Shown here: positions 48,648-57,458 of the stretch, piece by piece
How the letters are laid out: each line of letters opens with the position of its first letter
Numbering within the stretch: the first letter of the stretch is position 1
Origin: Paenibacillus lignilyticus
Lineage (GTDB): Bacteria; Bacillota; Bacilli; Paenibacillales; Paenibacillaceae
Direction: 5' to 3'
DNA: 64,000 bases
Assembly (NCBI RefSeq): GCF_017942085.1
Contig: NZ_JAGKSP010000008.1
Coordinates: forward strand, 124,001-188,000
The notes under the pieces: model-generated
Database searches by the model: none
The model's input: the letters and a program-made list of their open reading frames with translations, nothing else
Told to the model about the DNA's origin: nothing
Translations under genes and position numbers: made by a program

Positions 48648-50984
48648 TTGTATAACTTAAATGACGACTCGCAATTGAAATACACGACTCCCCGGAAGAC
48701 TTGGTTCATCCTGTTCCTCAGCGCGCTGCTTCTTGGCAGCTGCTTCTGGTGGATTACAAGTGCCTACAGCCGCTGGCTGCATAAAGAAGTCTACCATGAC
48801 GCTTCCGTAGAGCTGGCTGCGAATGCCTCCTCACTAACACTGTCTCTCGAGCGCAGGCTCTTGCTCTCGGACGGGCTTAAAGCATTCGTCGATACCTCGC
48901 TGATGGACTCGCAGCATAGGCTCGATTCCAACCATTTTAACAGTTTCGCCAAAAGTTTCATCGGTCCTATCCAAGGCATTCGCAATTTGTCCGTCTATCC
49001 CGGCGGCATCGCTAAATTTGTTTATCCGCTTAAAGGGAATGAGAGTGTCATTGGGCTCGATCTCTTTAAACACGCCAATCCCGATATTCGCGAGAACGCG
49101 CTGCGAACGCAGCATCTGAATGTCAAAACGATCTTCGGTCCATTCGAGCTTACGCAAGGCGGTCTTGGGTTATTGTCCAGGCAGTCCATCTTCGTTCAGC
49201 GTGAGTTCTGGGGTTTCGTCTCCATCGTACTCGATGTGCCGCCGATTCTGGAAGAGGCCGGACTGACGAAGGTGAACAAGGGCATCGACCTGGCTGTCAA
49301 AGCGGGCAAAAACGTGATCTACGGGGACCCGGGCCTCTATGAACGGTCTCCGCTGCTGGAGAACGTCTATCTGGCCGAAGGAAGCTGGGAGATTGCCGCA
49401 CTGCCGAATAAAGCGAAGTTGAATGCGATTGATACGAAGGTCCAGATTATTCAGCTGATTTTCCTCTTAGCGCTCATCCTGCTTATCTATTTGATTTATA
49501 TTCAATTGACTCAGAAACATAAGCTTCAAGTGATGGTGAACGAGCGGACGAATAACCTGACGCGCGCCAATCAACAGCTGGAAGCTACCTACGAGGAGCT
49601 GATCGCTACCGAGGATGAGCTGCGCACCCAATATCGGCTGCTGGAAGGCACCGAGCAGACGCTCCGCCAGATGGCTTACCGCGATACGGTAACCGGACTC
49701 AACAACCGTATTTTCTTCCAAGAACGGCTCGAAGAAATCGTCCTCACGGCCGGCAGTAAGAATCGCCGCTTCGCGCTGCTCTTCATCGATCTGGATCAAT
49801 TCAAGCTCATCAACGATACGCTCGGCCATTCCTATGGCGATTTGCTGCTGAAAGAAGTCGGCGAGCGGATGACGATGCTGCTGACCAAAGGGGAATCGTT
49901 CTCGCGCATCGGCGGCGACGAATTCACGATTATTTTGCCGTATTTGAAGGATCTGGCGCATTTGCACCATATGGCGCAGCAGGTTGTGAACTTGTTCCAG
50001 CAGCCTTTTGTCCTGCAAGGGATGGAGTATTATGTGACCGCAAGCATCGGGGTCACGGTCTTCCCGGAACACAGTGACGATGCGGAGCTGCTCATGAAGT
50101 ATGCGGATGCCGCGATGTACCGCGCGAAGGAAGAAGGCAAGAACAATTACCGGATTTATGACGATACGCTGAATGCCGATGTGCAGGAGAAAATTTATAT
50201 CAAGAACAGCCTGCGGCGCGCGCTTGAGAACAAAGAATTCGAGATTTACTATCAGCCGCAGCTGGAAATTAAGACGAGGAAGATCATCGGGCTTGAAGCG
50301 CTCATCCGTTGGAATCATCCGAAGCGCGGACAAATTCCGCCTTCTATCTTCATCCCGATCGCCGAAGAATGCGGCTTGATTGAACCAATCGGGGAGTGGG
50401 TGCTGCGTACGGTATGCGCGCAGAGCAAGGTGTGGCAGAACGCCGGCGCCGAACCCATCCGGGTCGCCGTCAATCTGTCCGCCCGCCAATTCAACCAGCG
50501 TAACAAACTGACCGAGCTTATTAAGTCGATACTGGCCGAAACCGGACTCGACCCCGCCTATCTGGAGCTGGAGATTACGGAGAATCTGGCCATGCAGGAT
50601 GAGAACGCGGCCGCCTTGCAGGAGCTGCGCAATCTCAATATTACGATTTCCATCGATGATTTCGGGACTCACTACTCCTCCCTTAGCTACCTGAAGCGAC
50701 TGCCAATCGACAAGATCAAGATCGATCGCTCTTTCGTAAACGGCATCTCGAAGGAACCTAAGGATGAGGCGATCATTCTGGCCATTATGCTGATGGCAAG
50801 CCATCTCGGCTTAACCATCATCGCTGAAGGCGTTGAAACGCCGGACCAGCTGTTCTTCCTGCAGCAGAACCACTGCCATGACATTCAAGGCTTCCTATAC
50901 TATCCGCCGCAGCAGGCAGATACGATCCTTCGCATCCTGAACAGCCATTCGCCGGATAGCTTGCTGACAGCAGAAAAGAAGTAG
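48648..50984 (+). CDS. CHASE-GGDEF-EAL c-di-GMP enzyme
   Basis: 778 aa membrane protein. TM1 ~19-38; extracellular CHASE-like sensor ~50-270 (SFIGPIQGIRNLSVYPGG); TM2 ~273-292; coiled coil ~300-345; GGDEF domain with intact RIGGDEF; EAL domain with GLEALIRW, NLSARQF, LELEITEN and IDDFGTHYSSL, so both synthesis and hydrolysis of c-di-GMP are possible. No RxxD inhibitory site five residues before GGDEF. Starts at TTG 48648 with AGAGGAG nine bases upstream. Monocistronic; divergent from add. Activity balance not decidable from sequence. Confidence 0.92.
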   Translation: MYNLNDDSQLKYTTPRKTWFILFLSALLLGSCFWWITSAYSRWLHKEVYHDASVELAANASSLTLSLERRLLLSDGLKAFVDTSLMDSQHRLDSNHFNSFAKSFIGPIQGIRNLSVYPGGIAKFVYPLKGNESVIGLDLFKHANPDIRENALRTQHLNVKTIFGPFELTQGGLGLLSRQSIFVQREFWGFVSIVLDVPPILEEAGLTKVNKGIDLAVKAGKNVIYGDPGLYERSPLLENVYLAEGSWEIAALPNKAKLNAIDTKVQIIQLIFLLALILLIYLIYIQLTQKHKLQVMVNERTNNLTRANQQLEATYEELIATEDELRTQYRLLEGTEQTLRQMAYRDTVTGLNNRIFFQERLEEIVLTAGSKNRRFALLFIDLDQFKLINDTLGHSYGDLLLKEVGERMTMLLTKGESFSRIGGDEFTIILPYLKDLAHLHHMAQQVVNLFQQPFVLQGMEYYVTASIGVTVFPEHSDDAELLMKYADAAMYRAKEEGKNNYRIYDDTLNADVQEKIYIKNSLRRALENKEFEIYYQPQLEIKTRKIIGLEALIRWNHPKRGQIPPSIFIPIAEECGLIEPIGEWVLRTVCAQSKVWQNAGAEPIRVAVNLSARQFNQRNKLTELIKSILAETGLDPAYLELEITENLAMQDENAAALQELRNLNITISIDDFGTHYSSLSYLKRLPIDKIKIDRSFVNGISKEPKDEAIILAIMLMASHLGLTIIAEGVETPDQLFFLQQNHCHDIQGFLYYPPQQADTILRILNSHSPDSLLTAEKK

Positions 50985-51045
50985 AAGTAGGGGTAGGGAT
51001 AAAGTAAATAGAAGTAGCAGCTGGAATGTGAAGTGTGGAATGTGA

Positions 51046-51082
51046 AAGAGCAGCTCTCGGCCGAAAGCTGCTCTTTTTGTTT
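51046..51082 (+). terminator. Terminator after the GGDEF-EAL gene
   Basis: AAGAGCAGC / GCTGCTCTT stem with a TCTCGGCCGAAA-type loop, then TTTTTGTTTTG. Confidence 0.85.
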
Positions 51083-51159
51083 TGTATGGGCTCGTTCGCA
51101 CAGTTGTGTCGCTCTGCGAGCCACTCCGCTAAGCTGCTGCCCTTTACGGTGCGAGGCGG

Positions 51160-52752
51160 CTAGAGCATATGCGCCGAAGCGGCGGTATTCGCCGTCTCCA
51201 CGCGGTTGCGACCCAGATGCTTGGCGCGGTAGAGCGCCTCGTCCGCGTCGCGGAACAAGACGGCCGCATCCTGCGCCGTGTCCGGATAACGCGCGATGCC
51301 CATTGACAGCGTGACAGGCCTCCCAACGGGGCTGTCCGTTTCTTCCATGATCGTGCGCAGATTCTGCGCGTAGACCATCGCCGTCTCAAGCCCCGTTTCC
51401 GGCAGCAGCACGACGAATTCTTCCCCGCCATATCTGCAGCAGATATGGTTTGCCTCGAACTGCGCTTGCATGTTGGCAGCCAGAAACCGCAGCACTTCGT
51501 CGCCCATCTCGTGCCCATACGTATCATTGACCTGCTTAAAATGGTCCAGATCCAGCACCATGATGACAAAAGGAATCTCCTCCGCAATCCATGTGCGGAT
51601 ACAGAGATCCATCGTCCGCCGATTGTACAGTCCGGTAAGCGGATCGGTCTGGGCCTCCAGCGATAAATGATCGAATCTCCTTCGGATTTGACCGACAGCC
51701 AGCACGAATGCCCGGTGCATCGCATTGGCCTCACTATTCCAGGAATGAATGCGAGGGACCTCATCGCGCACGGACTTGCTGGTTAACAGCACCGAAGCGA
51801 AGTTAGAGAGCTTCGTCAGCGGCTCTGACATTTTTCCGATTAACCAATAGATAACGAGCAGCAAGAGCACCAGAATGGGAGCCATATACAGCGCCACCCT
51901 CAGAATCGGACGCTTGGACGCCGTCAAGATGACGTCTGTCGGCGTCTGCGTGACCACGCCCCACCCGGTCTCCTTCATATAAGTGTAGCTGGCCAACATA
52001 TCGACCCCGCGCGAATTCACGATCCGTTTCACGCCACTGTGCCCGGAAAGCATATCTGCAAAAATCGGATTGACAATATCGTGCTCCCCGATGCGGCTCT
52101 TATCCGGATGATACAGCAACGCGCCGGAGGCACTGACCACATAGGCGTAGGTACCGTTACCGGACTGTGCAGCATCCCCTAGAATGGTATTCAGCAAATT
52201 GGTCTCGTGCAGACGGATCGTACCGCCGACGTATCCCAAATATTCGCCGTCGGCGCCCCACAGCGGATGGCTGACCATAATAATCAATTGATTCGCCGCA
52301 CTGATATAAGGCTCCGAAATAAGCGGCTTTCGTTCCTTCAGCGCCTGCTTGGCGCCGTCCGTTTCAATGGTTTTGCCTTTAAGCCCCGTATCGGTTTCCG
52401 ATGCAATGCTGATCACTTTACCGGTCCTATCGACCACGACGACCGCTTTGTACATGGGATTTGTTTGTTGAATTAGCTTCACCTGCTCGTCCAGGTCAGA
52501 ACGGTTCAGACCGCCCTTTGCAATATGTGCGGCGTTGTACTTCAAGTTCTGCTTCATCGAAGCGAACAGCTCATTGACCGTATCGCTGATTTTTGTCGTA
52601 TACATGTGGTTAAGCTGGAAATTCATCGTCATCAACGAATTCTTCTCGTTGCGATAGCTGATCAACAAGCTGATTCCCAGCGTAATCACGACGGTCGCAA
52701 CGACAAGTGCACTCACCATCGTGCGTATCGAAAATCCCTTCGTTCGGAGCAT
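51160..52752 (-). CDS. dCache-GGDEF diguanylate cyclase
   Basis: 530 aa. TM1 ~7-28, extracellular double-Cache sensor ~30-280 (YKAVVVVDRTGKVISIASET, GTYAYVVSASGALLYHPDKS, SYTYMKETGWGVVTQTP), TM2 ~283-304, then a GGDEF domain with active RYGGEEF, DPLTGLYNRR and DLDHFKQVND. Lacks an RxxD I-site. ATG 52752 preferred (AAAGGGGG seven bases upstream) over TTG 52770 and ATG 52758. Convergent with the GGDEF-EAL gene, so the two could act on the same pool. Ligand of the Cache domain unknown. Confidence 0.9.
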   Translation of the reverse strand: MLRTKGFSIRTMVSALVVATVVITLGISLLISYRNEKNSLMTMNFQLNHMYTTKISDTVNELFASMKQNLKYNAAHIAKGGLNRSDLDEQVKLIQQTNPMYKAVVVVDRTGKVISIASETDTGLKGKTIETDGAKQALKERKPLISEPYISAANQLIIMVSHPLWGADGEYLGYVGGTIRLHETNLLNTILGDAAQSGNGTYAYVVSASGALLYHPDKSRIGEHDIVNPIFADMLSGHSGVKRIVNSRGVDMLASYTYMKETGWGVVTQTPTDVILTASKRPILRVALYMAPILVLLLLVIYWLIGKMSEPLTKLSNFASVLLTSKSVRDEVPRIHSWNSEANAMHRAFVLAVGQIRRRFDHLSLEAQTDPLTGLYNRRTMDLCIRTWIAEEIPFVIMVLDLDHFKQVNDTYGHEMGDEVLRFLAANMQAQFEANHICCRYGGEEFVVLLPETGLETAMVYAQNLRTIMEETDSPVGRPVTLSMGIARYPDTAQDAAVLFRDADEALYRAKHLGRNRVETANTAASAHML

Positions 52753-52831
52753 GCACATGCCCCCTTTCAAGCTGATGAGAGATTATTCGACAAAAACCGC
52801 CAAAGTTCCTGCATCCCGCACGCCATCACAA

Positions 52832-52865
52832 ATAAAAAACCGCTCCCTGTAAGCCAGGAGAGCGG
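52832..52865 (-). terminator. Terminator of the fixABCX operon
   Basis: Minus-strand CCGCTCTCCTG and CAGGGAGCGG stem, then TTTTTTATTT. It follows the 51-residue gene. Confidence 0.85.
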
Positions 52866-52887
52866 CGATCCTCTAACGTATACGCTT

Positions 52888-53043
52888 TCAATACCGAAGC
52901 TGAATCTTCTCCAGCAGCTCTTCCCGCTCCCAGCTTACGAACTGATCCTCCCAAGCTACGTGGTATAAGCCCTCCCCGGCTTCCATTACGGTACCTCTCG
53001 TGCCGTCCAGCAAGAACACAACGCAATCTCCGACCTCGAACAT
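52888..53043 (-). CDS. 51-residue SH3/KOW-like protein in the fix operon
   Basis: 51 aa starting at ATG 53043 (GGGGTGA seven bases upstream), too small for most gene finders. MFEVGDCVVFLLDGTRGTVM and YHVAWEDQFVSWEREELLEK describe a single compact SH3/KOW-like barrel. It starts 5 bp after fixX stops, with a terminator behind, so it is the fifth gene of the operon. No known family recalled. May bind the flavoprotein complex (inference). Confidence 0.65.
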   Translation of the reverse strand: MFEVGDCVVFLLDGTRGTVMEAGEGLYHVAWEDQFVSWEREELLEKIQLRY

Positions 53044-53048
53044 CGTTA

Positions 53049-53345
53049 TCACCCCAGTCTGAAAACGATTCCGTGACCACCTTTCGGATATTCCCACTTG
53101 ATGTTCTGATGCGGACAGCCGATGCGGCAGCTCCCGCACTCATGACAGCCTTCGTAGCCGACATGCATGCGGATCTCCTCCCATTTGTACACCTCTGCCG
53201 GGCAGAAAATGGTGCATATTTTGTCCGGACAGCTCGACATGCACACCTCGGCATCCAGCACAGTCAGATGCGACTTCGTATCGGCGTTAAACCTGAGGAG
53301 ATACTGTTTCTCTTCGATGGACTGCCCTTTCGCCAGATCGCTCAT
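53049..53345 (-). CDS. fixX: FixX-type ferredoxin-like protein
   Basis: 98 aa. Electron carrier partner of FixABC. Cysteines in CMSSCPDKICTIFCPAEVY and GCHECGSCRIGCPHQNIKW give the pattern for one or two [4Fe-4S] clusters (the second motif CxxCxxCxxxCP is complete). ATG 53345 follows the fixC TAA directly (TAAATG). Expected to pass electrons between FixC and a ferredoxin/quinone. Confidence 0.9.
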   Translation of the reverse strand: MSDLAKGQSIEEKQYLLRFNADTKSHLTVLDAEVCMSSCPDKICTIFCPAEVYKWEEIRMHVGYEGCHECGSCRIGCPHQNIKWEYPKGGHGIVFRLG

Positions 53346-54641
53346 TTACTTAATCACCTTCCAGGCACGGTACAAATCCCGCGCGATTTTCACCTTCTCT
53401 TTCGCTGTGCCGATGTCCCGCCAAATCTTCTTCTGCTTCTCCCGTTTCGAAGTGCCGTCTACGGTGAACATTTGGCTCGCCGCCCGGTTTATCATCGGAA
53501 TGTATTCATCGAAATATTGCGGGAACTTGTCAAAATGATGCGTGGAGTCTTTGTACTTCTTCAAATCCTTCCCGACAAAGCTGCCCATCAGCGCCGCTTT
53601 ATACCGATCGAGAAACGCCTCCGAGAAATCCCCGGCTTGCTTCGCCAGCACGACCGTCTCCGCGGCCAGACGCCCAGACGTCATCGCCATATTGGAGCCC
53701 TCGCGGTGAATCGCGTTGACGAGCTGCGCCGCATCGCCAACGACGAGCACGCCGTTGCCGACCACCTTCGGCATGGAGTAGTAGCCTCCCTCCGGTATCA
53801 GATGCGCGAGATATTCCTGCGGCTCCGCGCCTTGCACGAACGGACGGATCATCGGATGATTTTTGACATAATCGAGTAAGTGGTGAGGCTTTAGCTTATG
53901 CTTGATCATGCCCGAAAGTAACGTGCCCACACCCAAACTGAGCGTGTCCTTATTCGTATACAGGAACCCGGTGCCGAGAATGCCTTTCGTGGCATCTCCA
54001 AACAGCTCGATCGTGCAGCCTTGCCCTTCTTCCAAGTTAAAGCGGTCCTCGATGACCTTCTTATCCAGCTTCAAAATCTCCATCGTCGCCAGCGCCACTT
54101 CATCCGGTTTAAACTCCTTGTGGAAGCCGAGTGACTTGGCGAGCAGCGAGTTCACGCCATCGGCAAGCACGACAACGTCGGCATAGAGCTGACCGTCCGG
54201 GCGATCGGTTTGAACGCCGACGACTTTGCCGTTCTCTACAATACAGGAGAGGACAACCGTCTCATTGATGAGCAGCGCCCCTTGCTCCACCGCTTTGCTC
54301 GCGAACCACTGATCGAACTTGGCCCGCAGCACGGTGAAATTGTTATAGGGCTCGCGTGCCCACTCAAGCCCTTTATAACCGAACGTCGTAGCCGATTCTT
54401 TATCCATCATCATGAAGCGCTGCTCCACGATGGGCCGTTCTACCGGCGCTTCCTTATAGAATTCCGGGATGACATCCTCCATCATCTGCCGATAGAGCAC
54501 GCCGCCCATGACGTTCTTCGAGCCGGGATACTCCCCCCTCTCGAGCAGCAGCACCTTCACGCCCGCCTTCGCCAGCTCGTAAGCGCAGGCAATTCCGGCA
54601 GGCCCTGCGCCTACGACGATACAATCAAACTTCTCAGGCAT
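53346..54641 (-). CDS. fixC: FixC flavoprotein (ETF-quinone oxidoreductase family)
   Basis: 431 aa FAD protein. N-terminal dinucleotide motif CIVVGAGPAGIACAYELAKAG, GSKNVMGGVLYRQ, then VVVLADGVNSLLAKSLG and LVVGDAAQLVNAIHREGSNM. ATG 54641 is chosen (GGAAGGAGAG five bases upstream), overlapping fixB by 8 nt. In FixABCX complexes this unit takes electrons to quinone while FixAB reduces ferredoxin/flavodoxin by flavin-based bifurcation from NADH. No nif gene is present here, so the acceptor pathway is unknown. Confidence 0.92.
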   Translation of the reverse strand: MPEKFDCIVVGAGPAGIACAYELAKAGVKVLLLERGEYPGSKNVMGGVLYRQMMEDVIPEFYKEAPVERPIVEQRFMMMDKESATTFGYKGLEWAREPYNNFTVLRAKFDQWFASKAVEQGALLINETVVLSCIVENGKVVGVQTDRPDGQLYADVVVLADGVNSLLAKSLGFHKEFKPDEVALATMEILKLDKKVIEDRFNLEEGQGCTIELFGDATKGILGTGFLYTNKDTLSLGVGTLLSGMIKHKLKPHHLLDYVKNHPMIRPFVQGAEPQEYLAHLIPEGGYYSMPKVVGNGVLVVGDAAQLVNAIHREGSNMAMTSGRLAAETVVLAKQAGDFSEAFLDRYKAALMGSFVGKDLKKYKDSTHHFDKFPQYFDEYIPMINRAASQMFTVDGTSKREKQKKIWRDIGTAKEKVKIARDLYRAWKVIK

Positions 54642-55656
54642 AGTTACTCTCCTTCCCAAGCGCAAGCTTGAACTGCTCGATCAGCAGCGGCACAATTTCG
54701 AAGGCATCGCCTACGATGCCATAATGGCAGGATTGGAAGATCAGCGCGCCGGGATCTTTGTTAATCGCGATAATGAGTCCGGAATTCTGCATGCCTACAA
54801 TATGTTGAATCGCCCCGGAGATTCCGATGGCAAAATAAATCTTAGGCGTCACGGTCACACCGGTCTGCCCGACCTGATGACGATGCCCTACCCAGCCGGC
54901 TTCGACCACATCCCGGCTTGCGCCCACCGCAGCTCCGATGACATCGGCAAACTCGTGGATGAGCTGGAACCCGGCCGGACTGCCAAGCCCCTTGCCGCCG
55001 GCGACGATAATGTCCGCCTCGTCGATCCGTACCGCCTGCACGGTATTGCGAACGATTTCGAGCACTTTCGTCCTTACGTCATCCTCGTGCAGCTCGATGG
55101 ACTCTTCAATAACCGTACCCTCTCGGGTCGTGTCGCGCGGAAGCGCCCGTACGACCTTCGGTCTTACCGTGGCCATTTGCGGCCGGTATTTCTTGCATAG
55201 AATCGTCGCCATGATGTTGCCGCCAAAGGCGGGACGGCTTGCGAGAAGAAGACCTGTGTCCTCTTCCACGTCCAGCTGCGTAGTATCGGCGGTAAGGCCT
55301 GTCGGGAGGTCCGTGGCAACAGCGCTTGCCAAGTCCTTACCCGTCGACGTTGCGCCGTAGAGGATAATCTCGGGCTTGTATTTCTCCGTACAGGCGAGGA
55401 GCGCCCGCATGTACGTTTCGGTACGGTAATGCTTGAAAATCGGCGCGTCGTAGACATAAACTTGATCCGCGCCGTAATAGATGGCTTCCTGTGCAAGCGC
55501 GCTCACCCCATCGCCAATAATAACGCCGGCCAGCTCGGTTTTGCGTTTATCCGCCAGCTGTCTGCCCGCGCCCAGCAGCTCCCGCGCCACGGGTACGATT
55601 GCGCCGTCCTTGATCTCCATGAACACCCAGATGCCGCGGTAATCCTCGAAGCTCAT
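54634..55656 (-). CDS. fixB: FixB (electron transfer flavoprotein alpha)
   Basis: 340 aa. ATG 55656 overlaps the fixA TGA (ATGA), and AAGGGGGAA lies just upstream; the long frame from 55779 is antisense to nothing but overlaps fixA and is rejected. C-terminal FAD site: GASRDVVEAGWVGHRHQVGQ, IYFAIGISGAIQHIVGM, IAINKDPGALIFQSCHYGIV. Forms the ETF heterodimer with FixA and carries the low-potential electron route. Confidence 0.93.
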   Translation of the reverse strand: MSFEDYRGIWVFMEIKDGAIVPVARELLGAGRQLADKRKTELAGVIIGDGVSALAQEAIYYGADQVYVYDAPIFKHYRTETYMRALLACTEKYKPEIILYGATSTGKDLASAVATDLPTGLTADTTQLDVEEDTGLLLASRPAFGGNIMATILCKKYRPQMATVRPKVVRALPRDTTREGTVIEESIELHEDDVRTKVLEIVRNTVQAVRIDEADIIVAGGKGLGSPAGFQLIHEFADVIGAAVGASRDVVEAGWVGHRHQVGQTGVTVTPKIYFAIGISGAIQHIVGMQNSGLIIAINKDPGALIFQSCHYGIVGDAFEIVPLLIEQFKLALGKESNYA

Positions 55657-56483
55657 GACGATTCCCCCTTCGCTTGGAACAGTTCCTTCTTCTCCAGCAG
55701 AACGGTGAGCAGCTGGTTGACCTGCTCTCTTGCCGCGCCATCCAGCATTTGTCCGCCCTGCGGCTTCTGCGGCGCCCACACCGACGATACGATCGTTGGC
55801 GAGCCTTTAAGACCAAGTTGCGTCTTATCCACATCCTCCAGCTCATTCACGGACCAGATGTAGGGGTTATATCTGGCTGCTCGCAGCATGTTCGGCATCG
55901 TTGAATAAGGGACCTCGTTAATGTCCTTCTCAACAGAAAACAGACAAGGCAGCGTCGAGGAAATGACCTCGTAGCCGTCCTCCAGCTTCCGATGGAGAAT
56001 CGCAATGCCCTTCTCCTTGTCGATCACGACGATCTTCTTCACCGAGGTGAGCGGCGGGATGTCTAGCCGCCGCGCGATGCCCGGCCCCACTTGGCCGGTA
56101 TCGCCGTCGATCGTCATTTTGCCGCAGATAATGAGGTCGATCGGCTTTTCCTTGGCGATTTTGTTAAGCGCTTTCGTTAAGGCGTAGCTAGTAGCCAGCG
56201 TGTCCGCTCCGGCGAAGGCGCGGTCGGAAATCATATACCCCTCATCTGCGCCAATCTCGATGCATTTGCGAATCGCTTTGACAGCCGGCGGCGGACCCAT
56301 GGTGAGCACCGAAACTGTTCCCCCGTAGCGCTGCTTCAGCCGAACCGCTTCTTCAACCGCATGCGCGTCATAGGGATTCAGAATCGCCGGCGCGCTGGCA
56401 CGATCCATCGTGTTGGTTTTGGGGTTCATCTTGATGATTTTCGTATCCGGCACTTGCTTAATGCAGGCGACAATATGCAGCAT
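55653..56483 (-). CDS. fixA: FixA (electron transfer flavoprotein beta)
   Basis: 276 aa. ACIKQVPDTKIIKMNPKTNT, LNPYDAHAVEEAVRLK, VSVLTMGPPPAVKAIRKCIE, IICGKMTIDGDTGQVGPGIA match ETF-beta of the FixA type, in which a bifurcating FAD contacts NADH. First gene of the five-gene operon. ATG 56483 with GAGAGG upstream. A perfect palindrome lies 71-99 bp before it. Confidence 0.93.
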   Translation of the reverse strand: MLHIVACIKQVPDTKIIKMNPKTNTMDRASAPAILNPYDAHAVEEAVRLKQRYGGTVSVLTMGPPPAVKAIRKCIEIGADEGYMISDRAFAGADTLATSYALTKALNKIAKEKPIDLIICGKMTIDGDTGQVGPGIARRLDIPPLTSVKKIVVIDKEKGIAILHRKLEDGYEVISSTLPCLFSVEKDINEVPYSTMPNMLRAARYNPYIWSVNELEDVDKTQLGLKGSPTIVSSVWAPQKPQGGQMLDGAAREQVNQLLTVLLEKKELFQAKGESS

Positions 56484-56553
56484 CCCTTCAGCACCTCTCG
56501 TCTAAATACTAAAATATATAAGAGACAGCCCCAGAAAATGCCTGTACGCAGGA

Positions 56554-56582
56554 AAGGCTTGAACAATTATTGTTCAAGCCTT
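56554..56582. promoter_or_regulatory. 29-nt perfect palindrome upstream of fixA
   Basis: Two 14-nt arms, AAGGCTTGAACAAT and ATTGTTCAAGCCTT, flank a single T. Its place upstream of fixA and lack of a T-run on the minus strand suggest an operator (TetR-like size) rather than a terminator. The regulator is unknown. Confidence 0.6.
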
Positions 56583-56645
56583 AGCGGAATTCATACCAAC
56601 TACCCAAGCGCGCCAATGCAATTCCACATAAACTAAGATGTGCAT

Positions 56646-56686
56646 GACCTCTATGCGGCCTTCTCCCGGAGGTCTTCTTTTTTTGT
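56646..56686 (+). terminator. Orphan plus-strand terminator
   Basis: GACCTC and GAGGTC arms around a 17-nt loop, then TTCTTTTTTT. No annotated plus-strand gene lies upstream, so it may end a small RNA starting between 56484 and 56600, or serve as divergent termination. Confidence 0.55.
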
Positions 56687-56746
56687 ACATAATGCCTTGA
56701 AACGAGGCTGAGCACCACGACAGCACCTTGTAATCTAGTGGGAGGA

Positions 56747-57415
56747 TTACTTCGGCGCATAGATGGATTTAATATGCTGCATATTCAACATTGTGCTGCT
56801 TCCGCCCGCATCGATGAAGTCGATAAAGCCGCTGCCCACCTTCTTGATGACGCCTAATTTTGCGGATGGTCCGCCAAGATCAATAACGACCATATTGCCT
56901 TCTTCTTCCCTGCACCGTTCCTCGAAGCTTCTTGATAGAGCAGGCGGCAGCGGCTTCATCGAAGGCGTATCTGCACTTCGGGCGTACGGGAGATGAGAAG
57001 ACGGATAAGGAATAAGCCATTTCAAATGACGCAACGAAACGAAAAGCGCATTATAGATTGGCGAGCAAATGACCAGATAATCGTTCATAACGCCTTGCAA
57101 GAAACCATACATCGGCTTGCTGCCGCTGATGCAGATTTCGACGAACATTCCTTTCGCTTCTTGAAGCACGGTCATTAGTGAAATGGAGTCGGGCTGCAAC
57201 ATCGCACCCGGATCTCCTTGCTGGTCAGCCGCATTGTCGTCCGAAGCATCCGAATTCAAATTGTGTACGTGGATGGTCGGAATATACATATACCGCTCTT
57301 CATGATAGAGAACCAGAATATCCGGACCCACATCGACTAATTTACCCGCTAGCTTCTTTTTCCCCGTCACCTCCACATTCACTTTCTCCGCAAGATAAGG
57401 AATCAATTGATTCAA
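56747..57415 (-). CDS. DUF2642 (CotB-like) protein
   Basis: 222 aa with two related Sm/SH3-like halves. Residues ~1-55 (VEVTGKKKLAGKLVDVGPDI) and ~80-135 (FVEICISGSKPMYGFLQGVM, CSPIYNALFVSLRHLKWLIP) resemble DUF2642 domains found in spore-coat CotB and its relatives; the C-terminal part (NMVVIDLGGPSAKLGVIKKV) repeats the fold. A spore-coat role is family association only. Start is TTG 57415 with GGAGGG six bases upstream. 43 bp downstream of the transporter gene on the same strand. Confidence 0.7.
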   Translation of the reverse strand: MNQLIPYLAEKVNVEVTGKKKLAGKLVDVGPDILVLYHEERYMYIPTIHVHNLNSDASDDNAADQQGDPGAMLQPDSISLMTVLQEAKGMFVEICISGSKPMYGFLQGVMNDYLVICSPIYNALFVSLRHLKWLIPYPSSHLPYARSADTPSMKPLPPALSRSFEERCREEEGNMVVIDLGGPSAKLGVIKKVGSGFIDFIDAGGSSTMLNMQHIKSIYAPK

Positions 57416-57458
57416 GCTAGTCCCTCCTTTACCTTCATATTTGGTTTGGCTTGTCTGG

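Noticed and set aside
55657..55779. 41-residue extension of FixB
   Set aside because: It overlaps fixA and is low-complexity; ATGA coupling and the RBS support ATG 55656.
56554..56582. Palindrome interpreted as a terminator for the DUF2642 gene
   Set aside because: That gene ends at 56747 on the minus strand, and no T-run follows the palindrome in that direction.
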